Positions 10,231 to 19,909 of a DNA stretch of 64,000 bases are shown piece after piece. Source of the DNA: Achromobacter pulmonis (lineage in GTDB: Bacteria > Pseudomonadota > Gammaproteobacteria > Burkholderiales > Burkholderiaceae_B); the NCBI RefSeq assembly GCF_002885955.2, contig NZ_POQS01000004.1, positions 214,298 to 278,297 on the forward strand, in the 5' to 3' direction. The position numbers were made by a program, and so were the translations under genes. Position 1 is the stretch's first letter. Each line of letters starts with the position of its first letter. A model generated the notes under the pieces. The model was not told the origin of the DNA, searched no databases, and saw only the letters and a program-made list of their open reading frames with translations.

Positions 10231-10941
10231 ATGCCCGCCCCGCGCAAGCGATTCGACGAAGACCCCTACCTGGACCGGTGCGAGGCCACCGTGGTCGCGG
10301 TCGGTCCCGAAGGCATCGAACTCGACGAGACCGTCTGCTATGCGCGCAGCGGCGGACAGGCCGGCGACAGCGGCACGCTGACCCTGGCCGACGGCCGCGT
10401 GCTGGCGCTGGCCGACACGCAGTACGCGGACGACCGCCAGCGCATCCTGCACGTGCCGCAAGGCGACGCGCTGCCCCAGGTGGGCGAGCGGGTGACGGTG
10501 GCCATAGACTGGCCGCGCCGCCACCGGCTCATGCGCCTGCATACCTGTCTGCACTTGCTGGGATCGCTGGTGCCGGCGCCGGTGACCGGCTGCAATATCT
10601 CGCCCGATTCGGCGCGCATCGACTTCGACCTGCCCGAGTCCACGCTGGACAAGGCCGACCTGACCGAGCGCCTGAACGCGCTGATCGGCGCCGCCATCGG
10701 CGTCAGCGTCGACACCATCACGCCGGAACAGCTGGCGGCCGAGCCGGACCTGGTGCGCACCGTGGGCGCGGCGCCGCCGGCCGGCACCGCCAGCATCCGC
10801 ATCGTCGAGATTCCGGGCGTGGACCGCCAGCCCTGCGGCGGCACGCACGTGGCCAATACGGCCGAAATCGGCGCCGTGGCCGTGACCAAGATCGAAAAGA
10901 AAAGCCGCAGCAACCGGCGCGTGGTGGTGAACTTCGCCTGA
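10231..10941 (+). CDS. Free-standing alanyl-tRNA editing protein (AlaX type)
   Basis: 236 residues. It matches the AlaRS-like editing domain that hydrolyses mischarged Ser- or Gly-tRNA(Ala) in trans. The zinc ligands are visible: His104 and His108 in LHTCLHLL, and Cys202 and His206 in PCGGTHV. An N-terminal barrel-like part (about 1-95) contains YARSGGQAGDSG, as in AlaX-M proteins. The ATG follows CGGAGGAG. It stands next to the VOC gene and converges on the PAP2 gene. No synthetase domain is present, so it is not alaS itself. Note that tRNA-Ala(GGC) genes occur at 18.9 and 19.3 kb. Confidence 0.9.
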   Translation: MPAPRKRFDEDPYLDRCEATVVAVGPEGIELDETVCYARSGGQAGDSGTLTLADGRVLALADTQYADDRQRILHVPQGDALPQVGERVTVAIDWPRRHRLMRLHTCLHLLGSLVPAPVTGCNISPDSARIDFDLPESTLDKADLTERLNALIGAAIGVSVDTITPEQLAAEPDLVRTVGAAPPAGTASIRIVEIPGVDRQPCGGTHVANTAEIGAVAVTKIEKKSRSNRRVVVNFA

Positions 10942-10958
10942 GCCGGGGCGCCCGGGCC

Positions 10959-11747
10959 TCAGGCTTGCGGGCCGGGGCTCTTGCGCCACCAGCGCCACGG
11001 CGCGCGCAGCGGCCATTGGTAGCGCCCGTCCAGCACACGCGGCGCCAGCATGTGGCCCACCAGCACCGCGATGCCGGCGGCGGTCATGACGTCGGACAGG
11101 TAGTGGTCCAGGTTGACCAGCCGGCTGACGGCCACCAGCGCGGCCAGCAGCAGGAAGACCCAGCGCCAGCGCGGCGCCAGGATGCCCAGCACCACGGCCA
11201 CGGCGAACGCCGCGTAGGTGTGGCTGGACGGGAAGGAGTTGAACAGCTGCGAGCGCGAGAACGATTCGCCCAGCCCGTAGACGCCTTGCTCGAAATAGAG
11301 CTCGGGGCGCGCGCGCGCCACCGAACGCTTGAGCACCAGCACCACCAGCCCGCCCACCGCCATGGTGGAGAGCATCAGCAGGCTGCCGCGGGCCATGCTG
11401 GCGTAGCTCATGCGCATGGGATTGCGCCAGCCGCGCGCCAGGCCGATCAGGCCGATCACGTAGAACGCCAGCGCCACGCCGATGTAGCGGCCGCTTTCGC
11501 CCAGTTCGCCCACCCATTCGAACGATTCGTTCACGTTCTCGGTCACCGACTGCTTGATCCACACGGCCAGGGGCAGGTCTATCCACAGGGCGCTGGCGCC
11601 GGCGGCCAGCGCCAGCGCGCAGCCCAGCAGCACCCAGGTCAGCGGCGAAAACGGATTACGCCAGCTGCCTGCCGCGGGCGCGCCGGCGGCGCTTTCGGCC
11701 CCGGCGACGGATACCGGAGGAATCGGGGGATTGGGGGTCATCGGCAC
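10959..11747 (-). CDS. PAP2-family membrane phosphatase
   Basis: 262 residues with several transmembrane helices. The three phosphatase motifs are present in order: KRSVARARP, PSSHTYAAF and SRLVNLDHYLSDV (KX6RP, PSGH-like, SRX5HX3D). Such enzymes remove phosphate from membrane lipids, for example undecaprenyl pyrophosphate or phosphatidic acid, at the inner membrane. The N-terminus (about 1-35) is a flexible Pro/Ala/Gly-rich cytoplasmic stretch. It is convergent with the AlaX gene and divergent from miaB. Substrate not determinable from sequence. Confidence 0.9.
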   Translation of the reverse strand: MPMTPNPPIPPVSVAGAESAAGAPAAGSWRNPFSPLTWVLLGCALALAAGASALWIDLPLAVWIKQSVTENVNESFEWVGELGESGRYIGVALAFYVIGLIGLARGWRNPMRMSYASMARGSLLMLSTMAVGGLVVLVLKRSVARARPELYFEQGVYGLGESFSRSQLFNSFPSSHTYAAFAVAVVLGILAPRWRWVFLLLAALVAVSRLVNLDHYLSDVMTAAGIAVLVGHMLAPRVLDGRYQWPLRAPWRWWRKSPGPQA

Positions 11748-11913
11748 CGCTATCGGGGGGAATGAGATTGGTTACAACCGCCTGAATGGCGGCGGGCACG
11801 CTATCGTAACGGCCCTTGCGCCGCATTCCAAGAAACAAATTTCACGCAAGGGTTAAAATTCCGCGTTTCCCCTCTTTCTGCCCCCGGGATCTACACCCGT
11901 CACGGCGACCACC

Positions 11914-13347
11914 ATGCAAGAAATCTCCATCAAGCGCGCGAACGCCGCGCACGACGGCGCGGCCGACGCGCCCATGACCGCAGGCAGCGGCTCCCCCCGC
12001 AAGCTGTACATCCGCACTTTCGGGTGCCAGATGAACGAGTACGACTCCGACAAGATGGCCGACGTGCTGCGCGGCGACCAGGGGCTGGAGCTGACCGACG
12101 ACCCGGAAGAAGCCGACGTCATCCTGTTCAACACCTGTTCGGTGCGCGAAAAGGCGCAGGAGAAAGTGTTCTCCGACCTGGGCCGCGTGCAGCACCTGAA
12201 GAAGATCAACCCGGATCTGGTGATCGGCGTGGGCGGCTGCGTGGCCAGCCAGGAAGGCGAGGCCATCGTCAAGCGCGCGCCCTACGTGGATGTGGTGTTC
12301 GGTCCGCAGACGCTGCACCGCCTGCCCGAGCTGATCCAGCGCCGCCGCGCCGAGGGCCGCTCGCAGGTGGACATCAGCTTCCCGGAGATCGAGAAGTTCG
12401 ACAACATGCCGCCGCCGCGCGTCGAGGGCGCCACGGCCTTCGTGTCCATCATGGAAGGCTGCAGCAAGTACTGCAGCTTCTGTGTGGTGCCCTACACCCG
12501 CGGCGAGGAAGTCTCGCGTCCCTTCGAGGACGTGCTGGTCGAGGTGGCCGACCTGGCCGACCAGGGCGTCAAGGAAGTGACGCTGCTGGGCCAGAACGTC
12601 AACGCCTACCGCGGGCGCATGGCCGACAGCGGCGAAATCGCCGACTTCGCCATGCTGCTGGAATACGTGCACGAGATTCCCGGCATCGAACGAATCCGCT
12701 ACACCACCTCGCACCCCAAGGAAATGACCCAGCGCATGGTGGACGCCTACGCCCGCCTGCCCAAGCTGGTGTCGTTCCTGCACCTGCCGGTGCAGGCCGG
12801 CAGCGACCGCGTGCTGGCCGCGATGAAGCGCGGCTACACCACGCTGGAGTTCAAGTCCGTGGTGCGCCGCCTGCGCGCCGCCCGTCCGAACCTGACGCTG
12901 TCCTCGGACTTCATCGTCGGCTTCCCGGGCGAGACCGAGGAAGACTTCGAAAAGACCATGAAGCTGATCGAGGACGTCGGTTTCGACACCTCGTTCTCGT
13001 TCGTGTATTCGCGCCGTCCGGGCACGCCCGCGGCCGACCTGCACGACGACACCCCGCAGGACGTCAAGCTGCGCCGCCTGCAGCGCCTGCAGGCGCTGAT
13101 CAACCAGCAGGCCGCCGAAATCGCCCGCAACATGATCGGCACCCGCCAGCGCCTGCTGGTCGAGGGCCCGTCGCGGCGCGACCCCAACGAACTGATGGGC
13201 CGCACCGAGAACAACCGCATCGTCAACTTCGCCGCTCCCGCGCGGCTCATCGGACAAATGGTCGACGTCATCATCACCGAAGCGCACACCAATTCGCTGC
13301 GCGCGCGGGTGGCCGACGTGGACCGCGATTCCCCAGAGGCCGAATGA
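11914..13347 (+). CDS. miaB: tRNA-2-methylthio-N6-dimethylallyladenosine synthase MiaB
   Basis: 477 residues. Radical-SAM methylthiotransferase acting on i6A37 of tRNAs. The N-terminal UPF0004 domain carries three cluster cysteines (Cys38, Cys75, Cys109), the radical-SAM loop is CSKYCSFC (Cys183, Cys187, Cys190), and a C-terminal TRAM domain follows (about 400-465). The first 30 residues are a non-conserved extension; an internal ATG at 11974 is a possible alternative start. It overlaps phoH by four bases (ATGA) and heads the miaB-phoH-ybeY-corC-lnt block, a conserved order in proteobacteria. Confidence 0.96.
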   Translation: MQEISIKRANAAHDGAADAPMTAGSGSPRKLYIRTFGCQMNEYDSDKMADVLRGDQGLELTDDPEEADVILFNTCSVREKAQEKVFSDLGRVQHLKKINPDLVIGVGGCVASQEGEAIVKRAPYVDVVFGPQTLHRLPELIQRRRAEGRSQVDISFPEIEKFDNMPPPRVEGATAFVSIMEGCSKYCSFCVVPYTRGEEVSRPFEDVLVEVADLADQGVKEVTLLGQNVNAYRGRMADSGEIADFAMLLEYVHEIPGIERIRYTTSHPKEMTQRMVDAYARLPKLVSFLHLPVQAGSDRVLAAMKRGYTTLEFKSVVRRLRAARPNLTLSSDFIVGFPGETEEDFEKTMKLIEDVGFDTSFSFVYSRRPGTPAADLHDDTPQDVKLRRLQRLQALINQQAAEIARNMIGTRQRLLVEGPSRRDPNELMGRTENNRIVNFAAPARLIGQMVDVIITEAHTNSLRARVADVDRDSPEAE

Positions 13348-14369
13348 CCACACCCCGCTCCCGCGCCCGTCGCAGCATGCCCGCCGTCGTCGTCCTGGAC
13401 GGCGACAACACCCATCTGGCCAACCTCTGCGGCCCGCTGGACGAAAACCTGCGGCAGCTGGCCGACGGCATGAACGTCAAGCTGTCGCGCCGCGGCAGCC
13501 GCGTCACGATAGAAGGCGAACTGGCCGAGCTGGCCGCCCGCGTCCTGCGCCGCTTCCATGAACAGGCCGTGCACCGCGCGCTGTCGGTCGACGACATCCA
13601 GCTGGGGCTGGTCGAGATCGGCGTGGGCCGCCAGGAAGCGCAGCTGAAGGAAGAGCAGGCCCAGGCGCTGGACCCGCTGCCGCCGCTGGACGACGAAAGC
13701 GACGGCATCGCGCTGCGCACCAAGCGCAGCGACCTGCGTCCGCGCACGCCGCGCCAGCGCGACTACCTCAACAACATCCTCAAGCACGACATCACCTTCG
13801 GCGTCGGCCCGGCCGGCACCGGCAAGACCTGGCTGGCGGTGGCCTGCGCCATCGACGCGATGGAGCGCGACACCGTGCAGCGCCTGGTGCTGACGCGCCC
13901 GGCGGTCGAGGCCGGCGAGCGCCTGGGCTTTCTGCCCGGCGACCTGGCGCAGAAGGTCGATCCGTACCTGCGGCCGCTGTATGACGCGCTCTACGACCTG
14001 ATGGGCTTCGAGAAGGTGCAGCGCCTGTTCGAAAAGCAGACCATCGAAATCGCGCCGCTGGCCTATATGCGCGGACGCACGCTGAACCACGCCTTCGTCA
14101 TCCTGGACGAGGCGCAGAACACCACGCCGGAACAGATGAAGATGTTCCTGACCCGCATCGGTTTCGGCAGCAAGGCCGTCATCACCGGCGATCCGTCCCA
14201 GGTGGACCTGCCGCGCGGCCAGGACAGCGGCCTGGCGCACGCGGTCAAGGTGCTGCACGACGTGCAGGGCATCGCCACCACCCGCTTCACCAGCCGGGAC
14301 GTGGTGCGCCATCCGCTGGTCGCGCGCATCGTCGACGCCTACGACCGCGCGGCGGAAAGCGAGGAGTGA
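13344..14369 (+). CDS. ybeZ: PhoH-like ATPase (PhoH/YbeZ)
   Basis: 341 residues. An N-terminal KH-like region (about 20-95) precedes a P-loop NTPase with Walker A GPAGTGKT at 155-162 and Walker B VILDEAQN. YbeZ-type proteins work with YbeY in RNA or ribosome metabolism, and that partner follows three bases later. The start ATG overlaps the miaB stop, so translation is coupled. A short basic leader (TPRSRARRS) precedes the conserved part. Confidence 0.94.
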   Translation: MTTPRSRARRSMPAVVVLDGDNTHLANLCGPLDENLRQLADGMNVKLSRRGSRVTIEGELAELAARVLRRFHEQAVHRALSVDDIQLGLVEIGVGRQEAQLKEEQAQALDPLPPLDDESDGIALRTKRSDLRPRTPRQRDYLNNILKHDITFGVGPAGTGKTWLAVACAIDAMERDTVQRLVLTRPAVEAGERLGFLPGDLAQKVDPYLRPLYDALYDLMGFEKVQRLFEKQTIEIAPLAYMRGRTLNHAFVILDEAQNTTPEQMKMFLTRIGFGSKAVITGDPSQVDLPRGQDSGLAHAVKVLHDVQGIATTRFTSRDVVRHPLVARIVDAYDRAAESEE

Positions 14370-14372
14370 CCC

Positions 14373-14861
14373 GTGCACAGTGATCCCGCGAAGCCCGGAC
14401 TGTCGCTGTCGGTGCAGTACGGCGTGCAGGAAGACCGGCTGCCGCGCTGGCGCCTGCGCCGCTGGGCCGAACGCGCGCTGGCCGGCGCGGCCGGCGACGG
14501 CCTGGTGGAATTCTCGGCCGCCGAGCTCAGCCTGCGCCTGGTCGGCGCGGCCGAGGGCCGGCGCCTGAACCGCGATTTCCGCGGGCGCGACTACGCCACC
14601 AACGTGCTCACCTTCGAATACGGCGTGGACCCGCTGGGCGTGGCCCGCGGCGACATCGTCATGTGCGTGCCGGTGCTGGTGCGCGAGGCCCGCGAACAGC
14701 GCAAGCAGCTGCTGGACCACGCCGCCCACCTGACCGTCCACGGCGTGCTGCACGCGCTGGGCTACGACCACATCAAGGCCCGCGAGGCCAAGCGCATGGA
14801 AGCGCTGGAAACCGCCACGCTGGCCGCCATGGGCATCGCCGACCCCTACCTTGAGTCCTGA
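14373..14861 (+). CDS. ybeY: rRNA maturation factor / endoribonuclease YbeY
   Basis: 162 residues. The zinc motif HGVLHALGYDH (His123, His127, His133) defines the family; TNVLTFEYG is the other conserved stretch. YbeY helps 16S rRNA 3'-end maturation and ribosome quality control in the cytoplasm. The GTG at 14373 comes three bases after the ybeZ stop, with GAGGAG within the end of ybeZ as ribosome binding site. A 154-base gap with a possible promoter separates it from corC. Confidence 0.95.
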   Translation: MHSDPAKPGLSLSVQYGVQEDRLPRWRLRRWAERALAGAAGDGLVEFSAAELSLRLVGAAEGRRLNRDFRGRDYATNVLTFEYGVDPLGVARGDIVMCVPVLVREAREQRKQLLDHAAHLTVHGVLHALGYDHIKAREAKRMEALETATLAAMGIADPYLES

Positions 14862-14955
14862 AAACGGCCCCTCGGGACAACCCTGAGAAATTGCCGAAAA
14901 ATGGCGTGCAGCAAGGCGCAGATGGCGGGGGTTCCGCGCATTTCGGACCACCGCG

Positions 14956-14986
14956 TTACAAATTGGAAGCCAGTTTCGGTTATGCT
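14956..14986 (+). promoter_or_regulatory. Possible promoter for corC-lnt
   Basis: TTACAA (14956-14961), about 19 bases, then TATGCT (14981-14986), 30 bases before the corC ATG. The -10 match is moderate. It would allow corC-lnt expression apart from miaB-phoH-ybeY. Confidence 0.35.
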
Positions 14987-15015
14987 GGCCGTTCCGCAAC
15001 CTGTCCTCCCGGACG

Positions 15016-15906
15016 ATGTCTGACCCTTACCCTGCTCCTGAAGCGACGCCTGCTCGCTCTACCAAACCCGCCACCAAATCCCTTCTAGACCGCCTGCTTT
15101 CCCTCGTGCGCCGCGAGCCCGAGGACCGCGAAGGCATCAAGGCCGTCCTGGAAGCCGCGCACGAGCGTGAACTGCTCGATGCCGAGTCCTACAAAATGAT
15201 CAAGGGCGCGCTGGCCGTGTCCGAAGGCACCGTCGGCGACATCATGGTCCCGCGCTCGCGCATGGACCTGCTCGACGTCACCCAGCCCCTCGCCCATCTG
15301 GTCGCCTCGGTCATCGAGACCGCGCACTCGCGCTTCCCCGTCTACGAAGGCGACCGCGACAACATCATCGGCATCCTGCTGGCCAAGGACCTGCTGCGCT
15401 GCATGCTGGAACCCGGCATCGAAGTGCGCACGCTGGTGCGCCCGGCCGTGTTCATCCCGGAATCCAAGCGCCTGAACGTGCTGCTGCACGAGTTCCGCGC
15501 CAGCCGCAACCACCAGGCCATCGTCATCGACGAGCACGGCGGCATCTCCGGCCTGGTCACGATGGAAGACGTGCTGGAACAGATCGTCGGCGACATCGAA
15601 GACGAATTCGACGAAACCGAGGAAGACTCCATCTTCCCGGAAGGCGAGAACCAGTGGCGCGTCCTGGCCGCCACCGATATCTCGCATTTCAACGAAGTGT
15701 TCGGCTGCCAGCTGCCCGACGACGAGTACGACAGCGTCGGCGGCTGGATGGGCGGCCAGCTCGGCCGCATCCCGCGCCGCGGCGACACCGCCGAATTCGA
15801 CGGCCTGCGCCTGGAAGTGGCGCGCGGCGACGCGCGCCGCGCCATCTGGCTGCGCGTCAAGCGCAACGCTCCCCCCTCAGCCTCCCTGCCCTCTACCGAC
15901 GCATGA
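15016..15906 (+). CDS. corC: CBS-domain CorC/HlyC-type protein
   Basis: 296 residues. Two CBS domains (about 75-135 and 140-200; [15 protein letters not shown] and [19 protein letters not shown]) followed by a CorC_HlyC transporter-associated domain (about 215-290; [19 protein letters not shown]). No transmembrane helices, as in CorC of enterobacteria, linked by family to magnesium/cobalt efflux. It overlaps lnt by four bases (ATGA), the usual corC-lnt coupling. No good Shine-Dalgarno precedes the ATG, and the first 20 residues are low complexity. Confidence 0.93.
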   Translation: MSDPYPAPEATPARSTKPATKSLLDRLLSLVRREPEDREGIKAVLEAAHERELLDAESYKMIKGALAVSEGTVGDIMVPRSRMDLLDVTQPLAHLVASVIETAHSRFPVYEGDRDNIIGILLAKDLLRCMLEPGIEVRTLVRPAVFIPESKRLNVLLHEFRASRNHQAIVIDEHGGISGLVTMEDVLEQIVGDIEDEFDETEEDSIFPEGENQWRVLAATDISHFNEVFGCQLPDDEYDSVGGWMGGQLGRIPRRGDTAEFDGLRLEVARGDARRAIWLRVKRNAPPSASLPSTDA

Positions 15907-17531
15907 CGAGTCCCACTCGCGGCCGCATCCTGCGCGGCGCCGCCGGCCTGCTATTGGCCGGCGCCGTGCACGCCCTGACTTTCTCGCCCGGCCCCCTGCC
16001 CGACTGGGCGCTGGCCGGCACCCAGATCCTGATGCTGGCCATCGCCGCGCGCGTGACGCTGTACGCGCCCTCGGCCCGCCAGGCCTGGGGCCGCGGCTGG
16101 CTGTTCGGCTTCGGCACTTACGCGCTGGGGCTGTACTGGATCTTCATCAGCCTGCACCGCTACGGCGACCTGTCGGCGCCGCTGTCGGTGGCGGCGGTGC
16201 TGGCGCTGTCGGCTTTCCTGGCGCTGTTTCCGGCCACCGCCGGCGCGCTGGCGCGCCGCTACGCGCCGCTGGCGCCGGACGCCGCGCCCGCGCGCATCCT
16301 GTCGGCGACCCTGGCCTGGGCCGCGATGTGGGCGGCGTTCGAATGGCTGCGCGCCGTGCTGCTGACGGGCTTTCCGTGGCTGAACATCGGCTACGCCCAG
16401 GTCGACGGCCCCATCGCCGGCTGGGCGCCGCTGCTGGGCGTGCACGGCATGGCGTTCATTTCCGCCTTCGCCGCCGCCGCGCTCGCCAGCCTGTGGCAGC
16501 CCTCGAAAAAATCGCTGCAGGGCTCGCGCCACGCGCTGGCCGCCGGCATCGCGCTGGCGCTGGCCGCGGCCGGCTGGCCGCTGTCGCGCATCGACTGGTC
16601 GGCGCCCGCGGGCGAGCCGCTCAACGTGCGGCTGGTCCAGGGCAATATCGAGCAATCGCAGAAATTCGACCCGGCGCTGCTGGAACAAAGCCTGGTGCGC
16701 CACCTGGACCTGGCGGCCATGCCGCCGGCGCCCGGCGTGCCCGATCCGCAACTGGTCATCCTGCCGGAGACCGTGCTGCCCGTTTTCCAGGACCAGCTCG
16801 ATCCGCGCGTCTGGGACGCCTGGCGCGGCGTGGCCGCGCAGCGCAATACCGTCATCGCCATGGGCGTGCCCCTGCATGACCGCGTGGACGGGCGCGACCG
16901 CTACACCAACAGCGTCATGGGCTTCGACGGCAATACGCCGGTGGAGCACCTGGTGGCCGGCGCCACCGCGATGCGCTACGACAAGCGCCATCTGGTGCCC
17001 TGGGGCGAATACGTGCCGCCGGGCTTTCACTGGTTCGTCGACATGCTGAACATTCCGCTGGGCGACTTCGACCGCGGCGCGCGGCGCCAGGCGCCGTTCG
17101 CCGTGGGCGGCCAGCATATCGCGTTCAACATCTGCTACGAAGACCTGTTCGGCCCCGACCTGCTGCCCGCGCTGCAGCCCGGCCCCAACGGCGAACCGGG
17201 CGCCACCATCCTGGTGAACGTCAGCAACCTGGGCTGGTTCGGCGACACCTGGGCGCTGCGCCAGCACCTGCAGATCGGCCGCCTGCGCACCATCGAAACG
17301 GCGCGGCCCATGCTGACCTCGACCAATACCGGCATCACCGCCGCCATCGACGCCAAGGGCCGCGTGGCGGCGCAGCTTGCGCCGCTGCAGGCTGGCGTGC
17401 TGCCGGTGTCCGTGCAGGGCATGACGGGCCTGACGCCCTACGCCCGCTTCGGCGACAAGACCGCGCTGGCCCTGATCGGGCTGGCGCTGATCGCGGCCGT
17501 GGGCAGCGGTCGCAAGAGCCGCCGCGCGTAA
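15903..17531 (+). CDS. lnt: Apolipoprotein N-acyltransferase
   Basis: 542 residues. About six or seven N-terminal transmembrane helices (to about 215) and a periplasmic nitrilase-like domain. The catalytic triad is visible: Glu289 in LPETVLP, Lys361 in [14 protein letters not shown] and Cys411 in NICYEDLFG. Lnt adds the third acyl chain to lipoproteins in the inner membrane, which several lipoproteins here (for example the sugar dehydrogenase at 58.5 kb) would need. The ATG overlaps the corC stop. Its stop lies only three bases from the stop of the convergent aldo/keto reductase gene. Confidence 0.96.
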   Translation: MTSPTRGRILRGAAGLLLAGAVHALTFSPGPLPDWALAGTQILMLAIAARVTLYAPSARQAWGRGWLFGFGTYALGLYWIFISLHRYGDLSAPLSVAAVLALSAFLALFPATAGALARRYAPLAPDAAPARILSATLAWAAMWAAFEWLRAVLLTGFPWLNIGYAQVDGPIAGWAPLLGVHGMAFISAFAAAALASLWQPSKKSLQGSRHALAAGIALALAAAGWPLSRIDWSAPAGEPLNVRLVQGNIEQSQKFDPALLEQSLVRHLDLAAMPPAPGVPDPQLVILPETVLPVFQDQLDPRVWDAWRGVAAQRNTVIAMGVPLHDRVDGRDRYTNSVMGFDGNTPVEHLVAGATAMRYDKRHLVPWGEYVPPGFHWFVDMLNIPLGDFDRGARRQAPFAVGGQHIAFNICYEDLFGPDLLPALQPGPNGEPGATILVNVSNLGWFGDTWALRQHLQIGRLRTIETARPMLTSTNTGITAAIDAKGRVAAQLAPLQAGVLPVSVQGMTGLTPYARFGDKTALALIGLALIAAVGSGRKSRRA

Positions 17532-17534
17532 ACG

Positions 17535-18587
17535 TCAGGCGAACAGATAATCCGGCAGCGCGCCGTTCTCTTCGGGCGGGCGCAGCGGGCCGAAGCCCGC
17601 GCCGCTGCGCTCGATCGCCTCGGCGATGGCGTCCATGTCCTCGCTGTCCAGTTCCAGCTCCGCGGCGCCCAGCAGCCCGTCCACCTGCGCCGCGCTGCGC
17701 GCGCCCACGATGGCCCCGGTCACGCCCGGCCAGGCCAGCGTCCAGCCCGCCGCCACCGCGGCGACGGTCGCGCCGTGGCGCTCGGCGACCGGCTTGAAGG
17801 CCTCGGCCAGCGCCAGGTTGCGCTCGATGTTGGGCGTGGCGAATTCCGCGTTGCGCGCGCGCCAGTCGTCGGCCGGCAGCGCGCGGGCGCGCTCCAGGCT
17901 GAAGCGCCCGGTCAGCAGGCCGGACTGCATCGGGCTGTAGACGATGACGCCGGTGCCGTTGCGCGCGCACCAGGGAATCAGGTCGCCGCCGGCGCCGCGC
18001 TGGATGGCCGAGAACGGCGGCTGCAGCGTGTCCACGTGGCCCAGCGCCTCGGCGTGCTGCAGTTGCGCGAGATTGTGGTTCGACAGTCCCACCGCCCGCA
18101 CCTTGCCCTCGCGCTTGAGGTCCAGCAGCTCCTGCCAGTACGCCTCCAGCGGCGTGCCGTCGCCCGCCGGCCAGTGCATCTGGTAGAGGTCGATGCGCTC
18201 CACCCCCAGGCGGCGCAGCGAGTCCTCCAGTTCGCGCCGGATGCTGGCCGGCGCGCCGGTGCGCCGCGGCATGGCCTGCGGCTGCTCGGCGGACCAGGTC
18301 AGGCCGCACTTGGTGAATACGTACGGCCGTTCCGCTGCCGGCATCTGCGCCAGCACGCGGCGCACGATTTCTTCGGAATGGCCCAGGCCGTACACCGCCG
18401 CGGTGTCGATCCAGTTGATGCCGCGCTCCACGGCCCTGCGGATCGCGGCGATGGAATCGGCATCGTCCTGCGGGCCCCAGCCCACCGCCCAGCCGTTGCC
18501 GCCGATGGCCCAGGCGCCCAGGCCGATGCGGGTGATCGCCATGCCGGTGCTGCCCAGCGGGCGCGTGGGAAAAGAAGTCCTGCTCAT
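17535..18587 (-). CDS. Aldo/keto reductase
   Basis: 350 residues. NAD(P)H-dependent TIM-barrel reductase. The catalytic set can be seen: Asp and Tyr in NWIDTAAVYGLGHSEEIV, Lys in FTKCGL and His in DLYQMHWP. The N-terminus (RPLGSTGMAITRIGLGAWAI) is that of the YajO/Tas-like group that reduces aldehydes and ketones. Cytoplasmic. It is convergent with lnt and transcribed away from the tRNA region, so it is probably a single-gene unit. Substrate unknown. Confidence 0.92.
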   Translation of the reverse strand: MSRTSFPTRPLGSTGMAITRIGLGAWAIGGNGWAVGWGPQDDADSIAAIRRAVERGINWIDTAAVYGLGHSEEIVRRVLAQMPAAERPYVFTKCGLTWSAEQPQAMPRRTGAPASIRRELEDSLRRLGVERIDLYQMHWPAGDGTPLEAYWQELLDLKREGKVRAVGLSNHNLAQLQHAEALGHVDTLQPPFSAIQRGAGGDLIPWCARNGTGVIVYSPMQSGLLTGRFSLERARALPADDWRARNAEFATPNIERNLALAEAFKPVAERHGATVAAVAAGWTLAWPGVTGAIVGARSAAQVDGLLGAAELELDSEDMDAIAEAIERSGAGFGPLRPPEENGALPDYLFA

Positions 18588-18797
18588 CGCGTTCCGTCCT
18601 GATCGATGCCGTCGGCCAAGTGTGGCAAAACGGCAAAATTTTCGCTATTGCGATGATATTCCCGCAAGCCCTTGATTTTCCTGGACTTGGCTTGGAAAAG
18701 ACTTTCCCGGGCTGCCCAACAAATACGCAACCGTCACTCGACGGTCCGCCGCCGCCCCCACTTTTCACAACTTTTTTGTTTTTTGCCGCAAACCGAC
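18588..18797. other. Intergenic stretch between the reductase and the tRNA promoter
   Basis: The gene-free interval runs from 18588 to the first tRNA at 18924. Apart from the tRNA promoter at 18798-18826 I see no credible coding frame, hairpin or repeat. The base composition is more AT-rich than in the flanking genes. The reductase promoter must lie in its left part, but I cannot pick out convincing boxes. Confidence 0.5.
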
Positions 18798-18826
18798 TTG
18801 CACGCAAAATTTAGTTCGTGCATAAT
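18798..18826 (+). promoter_or_regulatory. Strong sigma-70-type promoter of the tRNA cluster
   Basis: TTGCAC (18798-18803), a 17-base spacer, CATAAT (18821-18826). Five of six bases match consensus in the -10 box and four of six in the -35. The start site would be near 18833, giving about 90 bases of leader before the first tRNA. Confidence 0.7.
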
Positions 18827-18923
18827 CTCGTTTCTTCGCCAACGGCACTAAACAAAACCGGTGACGAGCAGAAAAGTGAAGCAGACGCAACACTTGGAAG
18901 CCAGTCGGAATTGATTAGAAAAC

Positions 18924-18999
<76 letters not shown>

Positions 19000-19024
19000 G
19001 TCCAAAGCGAAGAAAGCAGTCCAA

Positions 19025-19100
19025 GTCCCCTTCGTCTAGAGGCCTAGGACATCACCCTTTCACGGTGAGTACAGGGGTTCGAATCCCCTAGGGGACGCCA
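19025..19100 (+). tRNA. tRNA-Glu(TTC), copy 1
   Basis: 76 nt including CCA. Acceptor GTCCCCT/AGGGGAC; anticodon loop CTTTCAC gives TTC, reading GAA/GAG; T arm GGGGTTCGAATCCCC. It is 25 bases after tRNA-Ala. Glu-tRNA also feeds haem synthesis in this bacterial group. Confidence 0.97.
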
Positions 19101-19165
19101 GTTCGCTGGTAGTAAATGCAGTACCTAGATGCAGTTGAAGTGATCTAGTTTGAGTAAGCCGCTGC

Positions 19166-19242
19166 GGAGCGGTAGTTCAGTTGGTTAGAATACCGGCCTG
19201 TCACGCCGGGGGTCGCGGGTTCGAGTCCCGTCCGCTCCGCCA
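19166..19242 (+). tRNA. tRNA-Asp(GTC), copy 1
   Basis: 77 nt including CCA. Acceptor GGAGCGG/CCGCTCC; anticodon stem CCGGC/GCCGG; loop CTGTCAC gives GTC. This GUC anticodon is a Tgt/QueA substrate, and those genes are at 2.1-4.3 kb. It differs from copy 2 at one T-loop base (GAGT here, GAGC there). Confidence 0.97.
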
Positions 19243-19266
19243 AAAGCTCCTTGAACGGGATCTTTC

Positions 19267-19291
19267 AAAAGCTCCGTATTCGGGGCTTTTT
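19267..19291 (+). terminator. Terminator after the first tRNA cassette
   Basis: AAAAGCTCCG, loop TATT, CGGGGCTTTTT with a single T-G wobble in the stem and a T run. It lies 25 bases after tRNA-Asp copy 1. If efficient, the second cassette would need read-through or its own promoter; none is obvious in 19292-19346. Confidence 0.75.
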
Positions 19292-19346
19292 GCTTTTTAG
19301 GGTGTAAGGCCTGGTTGCCGGCAGTCTGTGGCAACAAGGTAACCTG

Positions 19347-19422
<76 letters not shown>

Positions 19423-19473
19423 GTAAGTAGTACGGTAGTAATATCGCAGCAGTTCGTGCGATACGCAGTCCAA

Positions 19474-19549
19474 GTCCCCTTCGTCTAGAGGCCTAGGACA
19501 TCACCCTTTCACGGTGAGTACAGGGGTTCGAATCCCCTAGGGGACGCCA
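19474..19549 (+). tRNA. tRNA-Glu(TTC), copy 2
   Basis: 76 nt including CCA, identical to copy 1. The upstream spacer is longer here (51 against 25 bases), but its last bases (GCAGTCCAA) are shared with the first spacer, as expected from a tandem duplication followed by spacer drift. Confidence 0.97.
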
Positions 19550-19621
19550 GTTCGCTGGCCCTATTTTGCAGTACCGCTGCCTTGACACCGCAGCGATGAA
19601 AGTCGTCAAGCACACCGCTGC

Positions 19622-19698
19622 GGAGCGGTAGTTCAGTTGGTTAGAATACCGGCCTGTCACGCCGGGGGTCGCGGGTTCGAGCCCCGTCCGCTCCGCCA
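19622..19698 (+). tRNA. tRNA-Asp(GTC), copy 2
   Basis: 77 nt including CCA. Same as copy 1 except one base in the T loop. The bases just upstream (CCGCTGC) are also shared with copy 1. Confidence 0.97.
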
Positions 19699-19708
19699 AG
19701 AATTCAGG

Positions 19709-19742
19709 AAAGCCCTGTAAGCCCTTGCTTACAGGGCTTTTG
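19709..19742 (+). terminator. Terminator of the tRNA cluster
   Basis: AAAGCCCTGTAAG (19709-19721) pairs perfectly with CTTACAGGGCTTT (19728-19740), a 13-bp stem followed by TTGT. It is placed ten bases after the last tRNA. Confidence 0.88.
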
Positions 19743-19825
19743 TCATTTCGGCGCCAGCCTGATTGCGCCCTTCCCCTCCCCCCTTCCCCTGCCTGCCTGC
19801 GACGCCAGCCGCCTAGGACTTACCC

Positions 19826-19850
19826 TTAAATATGTTGTTGATATATTTAA
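19826..19850. promoter_or_regulatory. Operator-like inverted repeat before the TRAP operon
   Basis: TTAAATAT (19826-19833), nine bases, ATATTTAA (19843-19850), a perfect eight-base inverted repeat 60 bases upstream of the dctP-type start. A closely related element with the same nine-base spacing lies before the GntR gene (26032-26052). It is the likely binding site of that GntR protein. Confidence 0.6.
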
Positions 19851-19909
19851 TGGATATTAGACTGTGCCGCAAATCACCGCTCCGATTTCCACATCCACAA
19901 GGGGAAACC